From an uncultured Erysipelotrichaceae bacterium (lineage in GTDB: Bacteria > Bacillota_I > Bacilli_A > RF39 > UBA660), in the NCBI GenBank assembly GCA_902767005.1, contig CACXFY010000173.1, forward strand, positions 1-5,853: a stretch of DNA of 5,853 nucleotides, in the 5' to 3' direction. This document shows, piece by piece, positions 1 through 4,694 of the stretch. Both the position numbers and the translations under genes were made by a program. How positions within the stretch are numbered: position 1 is the stretch's first letter; the number at the start of each line of letters is the position of its first letter. The notes beneath the pieces were generated by a model. It saw nothing but the letters and a program-made list of their open reading frames with translations, was not told the origin of the DNA and ran no database searches.

Positions 1-1047
1 TCCATAACTCATAAATGGTAATGGTACTCCAGTCATTGGCATTAAGCCCATTATTCCTAATAAGTTAATAACAATGTGTAAGAATATATAGAACGCTATT
101 GCATAACACATAGTAGCTCCTCGATTGGTTGTCGATTTTTTACCTATGACGAGTATTCTATATATAACAAACATATAAGCTAATATTAGTATAATACCGG
201 TTACTACACCTAATTCTTCTACTATAATTGCATAGATAAAGTCAGTATATGGTTCTGGTAAATATAAATACTTTTGTGTTGAATTACCTAGTCCTACTCC
301 AAATAAGCCACCATTATTAATAGCTATATAGCAATTACATACTTGGTTACCACTTGATATTAATGAATCACAAGGACGAGAGAAATTAAATCTATCTTTT
401 TGTCTTTCTAGTAGTAATCCTTTGCCTGATGACATAAGAACAAATCCGACAAATATTACTAAACCAACAGCTGCGACAATTGTTTTAAATTTTATATCTT
501 TAGCTATTGGCACTATTAAGAATATTAAGCCAACAATCATTGTAAATATTATAGTTGTACCTAAGTCTGGTTGCATAAATATTAGTAAGGCAACAATACC
601 ACATATTACCATTGGAAAAAGACTAGTTCCATAAGTTTTTAATTTATTTTTATTATGTTCATAATACCCGGCTACCCAGACAATAGCAATTACTTTTATA
701 AATTCACTTGGTTGAATACTAATTAATCCTAAGTCAAACCAACTTATAGCTTGGTTTTTAGCTTGTCCCATAATTAATAATAATACTAATGAAGCTCCTA
801 CTCCTAACAATAATAACCAAGAGAGAGCATAATAACCTTTACTAGGTATTCTTATCATAAATAAGAATAGTAGAAATCCTACTACTAGAAAGGCAAATTG
901 CTTAATAAAATAATTATAAGGACTTACAGCATGAGACATATACGCAGTAACGTTAGATGCTGAAAAGACCATAACAGCGCCTAGTAAGAATAGTACTATT
1001 GTTACTAAAAGAAGTGGCTTATCTAAGTTTTTCCAGATCTTTACCAT
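1..1047 (-). CDS. ftsW: FtsW-like SEDS peptidoglycan glycosyltransferase, C-terminus cut by window edge
   Basis: Seen: 349 codons are open from the ATG at 1045-1047 to the left edge. The protein has many hydrophobic segments (about residues 12-30, 48-66, 74-94, 115-128, 143-159, 164-182, 188-206, 270-300, 312-335). SEDS family motifs appear in order: QPSEF (112-116), QPDLGT (159-164), GGLFGVGLGNSTQK (246-259), the loop PEPYTDFI (264-271) with D269 as the expected catalytic aspartate, and PLPFMSYG (342-349), where the window ends just before the usual GGS. Known: SEDS proteins polymerise lipid II into glycan strands with a class B PBP partner; FtsW acts at the septum and RodA in the side wall. 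The GLGNSTQKYLYLPE stretch favours FtsW over RodA, but the paralog is not certain. Perhaps 20-50 residues are missing. Oddities: the usual Arg-Trp before the LG motif reads SW (102-103), Tyr replaces the common His before TDF, and three Cys (226, 237, 239) lie in the large extracytoplasmic loop. It is divergent from def, and a good ribosome binding site supports the start. Confidence -1.
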   Translation of the reverse strand, partial: MVKIWKNLDKPLLLVTIVLFLLGAVMVFSASNVTAYMSHAVSPYNYFIKQFAFLVVGFLLFLFMIRIPSKGYYALSWLLLLGVGASLVLLLIMGQAKNQAISWFDLGLISIQPSEFIKVIAIVWVAGYYEHNKNKLKTYGTSLFPMVICGIVALLIFMQPDLGTTIIFTMIVGLIFLIVPIAKDIKFKTIVAAVGLVIFVGFVLMSSGKGLLLERQKDRFNFSRPCDSLISSGNQVCNCYIAINNGGLFGVGLGNSTQKYLYLPEPYTDFIYAIIVEELGVVTGIILILAYMFVIYRILVIGKKSTTNRGATMCYAIAFYIFLHIVINLLGIMGLMPMTGVPLPFMSYG

Positions 1048-1055
1048 ACGTAAGT

Positions 1056-1064
1056 CTCCTTTCT
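1056..1064 (-). promoter_or_regulatory. Ribosome binding site of the ftsW-like gene
   Basis: On the minus strand this reads AGAAAGGAG and ends 8 bases before the ATG at 1045-1047. It is a near-canonical Shine-Dalgarno sequence and fixes the start codon. Confidence -1.
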
Positions 1065-1074
1065 ACTATAAAAT

Positions 1075-1103
1075 ATACCATAATTTTAAGAATATTATGG
1101 TAT
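1075..1103. repeat. 10-bp perfect inverted repeat in the divergent region, possible operator
   Basis: The arms ATACCATAAT (1075-1084) and ATTATGGTAT (1094-1103) are perfect reverse complements separated by 9 bases. No T-run follows either arm closely enough to make it a convincing intrinsic terminator, and there is no gene end here to terminate. The right arm covers the candidate -10 box of the ftsW-like gene, and the left arm would lie just downstream of its start site. This is the geometry of a repressor operator. The repeat itself is seen; the operator role is inferred, and the high AT content makes chance palindromes more likely. Confidence -1.
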
Positions 1104-1122
1104 TTAAGGACTATTTTTCTAA
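1094..1122 (-). promoter_or_regulatory. Candidate promoter of the ftsW-like gene
   Basis: On the minus strand, TTAGAA (1117-1122) is a weak -35 and CATAAT (1094-1099) a good -10 (five of six to consensus), with 17-base spacing. Transcription would start near 1087, giving a leader of about 40 bases. Other AT-rich hexamers nearer the gene (for example TATAGT at 1065-1070) would start transcription inside the ribosome binding site and are less plausible. Confidence -1.
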
Positions 1123-1158
1123 ATCTTGACAATTATAATTAAAATAGTTGACATTTTC

Positions 1159-1187
1159 TTTTCAAATTAACATTTTTTTGATAAAAT
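1159..1187 (+). promoter_or_regulatory. Candidate extended -10 promoter of def
   Basis: TG-A-TAAAAT (1179-1187) is an extended -10 element. TTTTCA (1159-1164), 17 bases upstream of the hexamer, matches the -35 consensus at four of six positions. Transcription would start around 1193-1195, leaving a short leader of under 20 bases before the def ATG. Two perfect TTGACA hexamers at 1126-1131 and 1148-1153 lie further upstream, but neither has a good -10 at normal spacing. Confidence -1.
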
Positions 1188-1197
1188 ATATGCAGTT

Positions 1198-1203
1198 GGG
1201 AGG
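1198..1203 (+). promoter_or_regulatory. Ribosome binding site of def
   Basis: GGGAGG ends 8 bases before the ATG at 1212 and is a strong Shine-Dalgarno match that fixes this start. An ATG at 1205-1207 is followed immediately by TAA and lies too close to the GGAGG to be used. Confidence -1.
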
Positions 1204-1211
1204 TATGTAAT

Positions 1212-1760
1212 ATGTTAAAAACTAAAGAAATATTAGATGAAAAAGATAAAAGATTACATACAGTTAGTAAAGATGTAGAATTCCCACTTACTAAAAAAGA
1301 TAAAGAATTAATTGATACTATGATTGAATATTTACATAATAGTCAAATTGAAGAGTTAGCAGAAAAATATGATTTGAGACCTGGTATGGGTATGAGCGCT
1401 ATTCAATTAGGTGTTGCGAAAAGATATTTTGTAGTAGTAGATGAAGTAAGTGAAGGAGAATTTGAGACATATATATTGATCAATCCTAAGATGATTAGTA
1501 ATTCTATGGAAGAAATATATGTTGAAACTGGAGAAGGATGTTTAAGTGTTAATAGACCAGTTGAAGGTATTGTTCCAAGATATGCTCGTGTTACTTTTGA
1601 AGCTTATGATGAAGAAGGTAGAAAAATACATGTTAGAGCTCGTGAAGAGTTAGCTGTTTGTTTTCAACATGAATTAGATCATTTAAATGGTATATTATTT
1701 ACTGATAAAATAGATAAGAAAAATCCATTTAAAGGAAAAGATTCAATGAGAGCTATATAA
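1212..1760 (+). CDS. def: Peptide deformylase, Gram-positive type 2
   Basis: The enzyme removes the formyl group from the N-terminal formyl-Met of nascent proteins in the cytoplasm; it is a metalloenzyme, usually with Fe2+. Seen: 182 residues with all three family motifs. Motif I is GMGMSAIQ (58-65), a variant of GxGxAAxQ with Ser for the first Ala and Ile where AAPQ enzymes have Pro. Motif II is EGCLS (108-112) with metal-binding C110. Motif III is HELDH (153-157) with metal ligands H153 and H157 and catalytic E154. Length (about 183 is usual) and the insertion before EGCLS fit the type 2 enzymes of Bacillota, and the tail (LNGILFTDKIDKKNPF) resembles Bacillus DefB. A strong ribosome binding site and a nearby extended -10 promoter support the start. 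It is probably co-transcribed with the kinase-like gene 17 bases downstream. The usual fmt neighbour is not in the window, and the gene looks intact. Confidence -1.
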   Translation: MLKTKEILDEKDKRLHTVSKDVEFPLTKKDKELIDTMIEYLHNSQIEELAEKYDLRPGMGMSAIQLGVAKRYFVVVDEVSEGEFETYILINPKMISNSMEEIYVETGEGCLSVNRPVEGIVPRYARVTFEAYDEEGRKIHVRAREELAVCFQHELDHLNGILFTDKIDKKNPFKGKDSMRAI

Positions 1761-1777
1761 AAAAGTTGGGGGTTATT

Positions 1778-2377
1778 ATGAGAGATATTAGAGATTTAGA
1801 TGATAAGCAATATGCAAATATTATGAACTTATCTAGAGAGTTACCAGTTCTTGGCGAGGGCGCAGAAGGCACATGTGTATTAGGTGTGGATGGATATGCA
1901 TATAAGATATATGATGGTATTTGTGATTATGAATATGATATAGATGATATTATTATGGAAGATGAATTCAATCTAAAGTCTTTTGCTTTTCCAAATTTGT
2001 TATACATACATGATGGAGAATTATGTGCTTATAGAATGCGTTTGGTATATCCAAATCTATTTGATTTATTTACTGATTATCATATTGATGAAGATGGTTT
2101 ATTACAGGCAATCGATAAGTTTATTACTGATTTAAGAGTAGTATCTGATAAAGGAATTCTTACTTTCGAATTACCATTTAATCTATTATTCACTGGTAAA
2201 AGATTAGTTGGTATAGATACTCCATCTTATAAAAGAAAGAATTATAATACATTTAATGAAAATTTAGATATACTTGATTATGCTCTAGATGCACAATATG
2301 ATTTATTAAGTGATTATCGAAAAGACATAAAGAAACCTAATTATAGTAAAAAGATATTAACGTATAAGAAAAAATAA
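1778..2377 (+). CDS. Small kinase-fold-like protein with degenerate catalytic loop, function unknown
   Basis: This is a 199-residue acidic protein with no signal peptide or membrane segment, so probably cytoplasmic. Seen: LGEGAEGT (25-32) looks like a kinase glycine-rich loop. It is followed by AYKIY (41-45), whose K43 suits the ATP-binding lysine, a PNLL (72-75) and hinge-like stretch AYRMRLVYPNL (84-94), and GILTFELPFNLLF (126-138) leading into VGIDT (144-148). In an active kinase the latter would be HxD...N and DFG; here the His is absent, E131 sits where the catalytic Asp should be, while N135 and D147 could be the metal ligands. It is shorter than a full kinase (about 250 or more residues), and the tail is Lys-rich. 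The ATG at 1778 is chosen because GGGGG (1768-1772) lies 5 bases upstream; the in-frame TTG at 1766 would leave that site inside the gene. It follows def by 17 bases, probably in one operon. The kinase link is inference from motifs only; it may be a pseudokinase, an aminoglycoside-phosphotransferase-like protein, or something unrelated. Confidence -1.
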   Translation: MRDIRDLDDKQYANIMNLSRELPVLGEGAEGTCVLGVDGYAYKIYDGICDYEYDIDDIIMEDEFNLKSFAFPNLLYIHDGELCAYRMRLVYPNLFDLFTDYHIDEDGLLQAIDKFITDLRVVSDKGILTFELPFNLLFTGKRLVGIDTPSYKRKNYNTFNENLDILDYALDAQYDLLSDYRKDIKKPNYSKKILTYKKK

Positions 2378-2398
2378 TAGAATAATCTATTATTTTTT
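2369..2398. terminator. Bidirectional AT-rich hairpin terminator between convergent genes
   Basis: A perfect 12-bp stem pairs 2369-2380 with 2387-2398 around a 6-base loop (aataat), with only one G-C pair, at the loop. The A-run at the left and the T-run at the right give a U-tract on either strand. The plus-strand stop (TAA, 2375-2377) and the minus-strand stop (TAA, 2390-2392) lie in opposite arms, so one hairpin serves both genes. With almost no GC the stem is weak by the usual E. coli standard, but such stems are plausible in a genome this AT-rich. Confidence -1.
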
Positions 2399-4639
2399 TA
2401 TTGGTTCTTCTTTATAATTTTGTGAATCCATTTCTTGAAGAATAGTATCTAGTTCACTATATAAATCACTTGGATCTCCACCTGAGTCTTTATAATCCTT
2501 AATAAAGTTTTTAATAAATTCTTGTCGTTTATTAGATTCTTTTTCTTCTTCTCTCTTAATAAATGTTTCATATTCTTTTTGACTAAAGAAATATGATCTA
2601 ATAATTGCTGGGGATATTGGTTCATTATTATGTTTTCTTTTATAATCTCTTATTCTTAAATAGAAGGAAAAGAAATCACTATAATCTTTATTAAAATAAT
2701 TCATTACTATTAATTCTGGATAAAACATTTTATTATCTTCTTCACATTTTGAAATTATTTTTAAAGTGTTTTCGATTTGACTATACATTATTAAATCAAA
2801 ATTAAAATCTATTCCAGTTTGTTTTAAAACTTTATAGTTACAAAAAGCTTCTTCTTCTGAGATTGGTAACATGCTTTCATTAACTTTCATTTCAGCTAAT
2901 TTATCAGCAAATTCTTTTAATTCTTTTTTTGTTGCGGTATCTTTAACATTAGAAATCCATATATTTCTATTTAATATAAAATTATCTGCCTCATCATATT
3001 GATTAATACCTTTGATAGATTCCTTATTATTTCCTTTAATTGAATATATATAATCTCTTTCTATTTTTTTTAGAGGTTTAAATACTAATCCTTTAAAATT
3101 ATATTTGTCTATCATCTTTTTAGAATACTTATAAGCATCTTTACTTATAGAAAGTGATTCTATAATTGAAGAATCATCAACATTGGCGTCAGCAGCAAAG
3201 ATATCAGCTGCTTTAATTCTTACTTTACCAAATTTCTTTACTGTTTCAGCATCTAAGAATTCGGGATTTTCTCTAATTAGTTCAGCTAATCTTTTAGCTG
3301 TTTCTCTTCGTTTATATATTACTTTACTTGCTAGAGGTAATTTACTATATAAGAATTTAGAATCTAACTCATCTAAAACAACAAATTCTTCTTCTGTTAA
3401 TTTACTTATATCTATACTATTTAACCATTGTTGAAAACAAGCATTTAATTTTTCGATATCTGAATAATCTTTTATTTCATTTAAGTTTTTAACATATTTT
3501 TTAATACTATTTAGTAGTTTTTTATTTCCAATACGAATTAAATTACTATTGATAATACTATTTTTAATAAAAGAAATAAATTCTTTTGTTTCTTCATCTA
3601 AGTCTTTTAATATTTCTTGTTCTTCTTTTGTATAAATATAATTAGTAGCTTTTAATTCTTTATTTATCTCTCTTATACGATAATCTAGCACAATTGATGT
3701 TGCGGTTGCGAAAGCTAAATGATAATTATCATCTAATTGTATGATTGTTTCTAAATACCTAGATTCAATATTATCATTACTATGAGCTAGAGTTTCTTTA
3801 TTAACATTTCTTAATACTTCTTCTGGATTAAAATTAAGAGCTAATAGTAAGAAATCCTTACCATCTATTACTTCGCCTTCATTTGGTAATCTTTTTTCTG
3901 CAAAATAATCTTTAGTGGCCATTGTTATTAAAAGGTGCTTTATTAATAATCTGTCTTTTTTAGATAAATTATTTAACAAGGCATAAAGATTATGACCATT
4001 TACTTTTATAGTATAGTCATTTGTATAATCTTTAATAGTATCTAATACTTCTTTCTTTTCAGTAGTTACTTCATTATTAATATCATCATTTATAGTAGAT
4101 AAATTATTCTTAATTTCAGCATATATTCTTTTGGCAATAGATTCTTTATTTGTACCTAATAGAATTCTTTGTTTAGCCTCTTGAATAGCGGCATCTATAT
4201 TATCTAACATATATAATACTTTCATATTAAGTTCAGAACATAAAGATAAATTATAAGCTTCTATATTATTATTAGAACTTATTTTATTATTAGTTCTTGT
4301 ATTATAGGCGTCTTTAGAATTATTTATTAATTCTTCTATTAATGGAACAATATCTTGTTTTGAAAAGCTCTCTGCTTCTTTTGCCATTTTTATTTTTCTA
4401 TTTAAAAAATCTGTTTGTTTTTTTACTATTTCTTCTGGAGATAGTTTCTTAGCTTGAGATATTTGAATTATTGTTTTAAATATTAATTCATAAATATCAA
4501 CATCATATTTATGATATAAAGATATTATTCCTTCTTTATCTAGAACATCTATATATTCTTCATAAACATATAAAAATCTTTGAGCTTGAGTCTCATTTTT
4601 TAATTGTTCTAATAAAGATTCTTTATTATGATATGTCAT
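2390..4639 (-). CDS. Large helical cytoplasmic protein of unknown function (749 residues)
   Basis: I do not recognise this protein. Seen: 749 residues, highly charged and rich in Lys, Glu, Asn and Ile, with no signal peptide and no convincing membrane segment. It reads as mostly alpha-helical, with long amphipathic stretches and helix-turn repeats, for example 5-110, 330-400, 440-470 and 570-590. An Asn/Ser-rich, low-complexity stretch at about 106-127 probably links an N-terminal helical part to the rest. A less AT-driven segment (about 440-490, with RRETAKRLAEL, FGKVRIKAADIFAADAN) and the segment 510-530 (DKYNFKGLVFKPLKKIERDY) look the most ordered. The C-terminal tail (695-749) is charged. 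No nucleotide-binding, nuclease, helicase or metal-binding motif is evident, and the few Cys (134, 401, 600, 632) form no cluster. The start is well supported by AGGATGTGAT (4643-4652) and an extended -10 promoter. It stands alone between the carboxypeptidase terminator and the convergent kinase-like gene. The reading frame is intact, so it is very likely a real gene, possibly lineage-specific. Confidence -1.
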   Translation of the reverse strand: MTYHNKESLLEQLKNETQAQRFLYVYEEYIDVLDKEGIISLYHKYDVDIYELIFKTIIQISQAKKLSPEEIVKKQTDFLNRKIKMAKEAESFSKQDIVPLIEELINNSKDAYNTRTNNKISSNNNIEAYNLSLCSELNMKVLYMLDNIDAAIQEAKQRILLGTNKESIAKRIYAEIKNNLSTINDDINNEVTTEKKEVLDTIKDYTNDYTIKVNGHNLYALLNNLSKKDRLLIKHLLITMATKDYFAEKRLPNEGEVIDGKDFLLLALNFNPEEVLRNVNKETLAHSNDNIESRYLETIIQLDDNYHLAFATATSIVLDYRIREINKELKATNYIYTKEEQEILKDLDEETKEFISFIKNSIINSNLIRIGNKKLLNSIKKYVKNLNEIKDYSDIEKLNACFQQWLNSIDISKLTEEEFVVLDELDSKFLYSKLPLASKVIYKRRETAKRLAELIRENPEFLDAETVKKFGKVRIKAADIFAADANVDDSSIIESLSISKDAYKYSKKMIDKYNFKGLVFKPLKKIERDYIYSIKGNNKESIKGINQYDEADNFILNRNIWISNVKDTATKKELKEFADKLAEMKVNESMLPISEEEAFCNYKVLKQTGIDFNFDLIMYSQIENTLKIISKCEEDNKMFYPELIVMNYFNKDYSDFFSFYLRIRDYKRKHNNEPISPAIIRSYFFSQKEYETFIKREEEKESNKRQEFIKNFIKDYKDSGGDPSDLYSELDTILQEMDSQNYKEEPIKK

Positions 4640-4642
4640 ATT

Positions 4643-4652
4643 ATCACATCCT
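4643..4652 (-). promoter_or_regulatory. Ribosome binding site of the 749-residue gene
   Basis: On the minus strand this reads AGGATGTGAT, nine of ten matches to AGGAGGTGAT, the full complement of the 16S rRNA tail in Bacillota. It ends 3 bases before the ATG at 4637-4639, placing the AGGA core about 9 bases upstream. It fixes the start. Confidence -1.
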
Positions 4653-4658
4653 AATAAG

Positions 4659-4687
4659 ATTATATCAAAATTAAAAGAAGTTTTAAA
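4659..4687 (-). promoter_or_regulatory. Extended -10 promoter of the 749-residue gene
   Basis: On the minus strand, TG-A-TATAAT (4667 down to 4659) is a perfect extended -10. TTTAAA (4682-4687), with 17-base spacing, matches the -35 consensus at four of six positions. Transcription would start near 4652, which leaves almost no leader before the Shine-Dalgarno sequence. The -35 lies inside the terminator hairpin of the upstream carboxypeptidase gene. Confidence -1.
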
Positions 4688-4694
4688 CTTCTTT
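4667..4694 (-). terminator. Intrinsic terminator of the carboxypeptidase gene
   Basis: The arms 4685-4694 and 4674-4683 are perfect complements (AAAGAAGTTT on the minus strand, then AAACTTCTTT) around one base. In RNA the likely form is a 7-bp stem with a 7-base loop. A U-tract follows (TTTT, AA, TTTT at 4676-4667). Two bases of the gene's stop codon (4693-4695) lie in the stem. The hairpin and U-tract overlap the -35 and part of the extended -10 of the next gene, so one transcript ends where the next begins. Confidence -1.

Noticed and set aside
422..634. 70-codon plus-strand open frame
   Set aside because: It lies entirely antisense to conserved ftsW coding sequence, has no convincing ribosome binding site, and its Ile/Thr-rich product is what the reverse strand of an AT-rich membrane gene gives.
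1205..1210. ATG-TAA start-stop pair just before the def ATG
   Set aside because: A minimal upstream start-stop can regulate translation, but this ATG is only one base from the GGAGG core, too close for initiation. AT-rich DNA makes such pairs common.
1766..1777. TTG at 1766 as the start of the kinase-like gene
   Set aside because: The ATG at 1778 has the GGGGG Shine-Dalgarno-like sequence at a suitable distance, and the extra four residues (MGVI) add nothing recognisable.
3183..3434. 83-codon plus-strand open frame
   Set aside because: It is antisense to the middle of the 749-residue gene, which has strong start signals. The Ser/Leu-rich product looks like a shadow of a Lys/Glu-rich gene.
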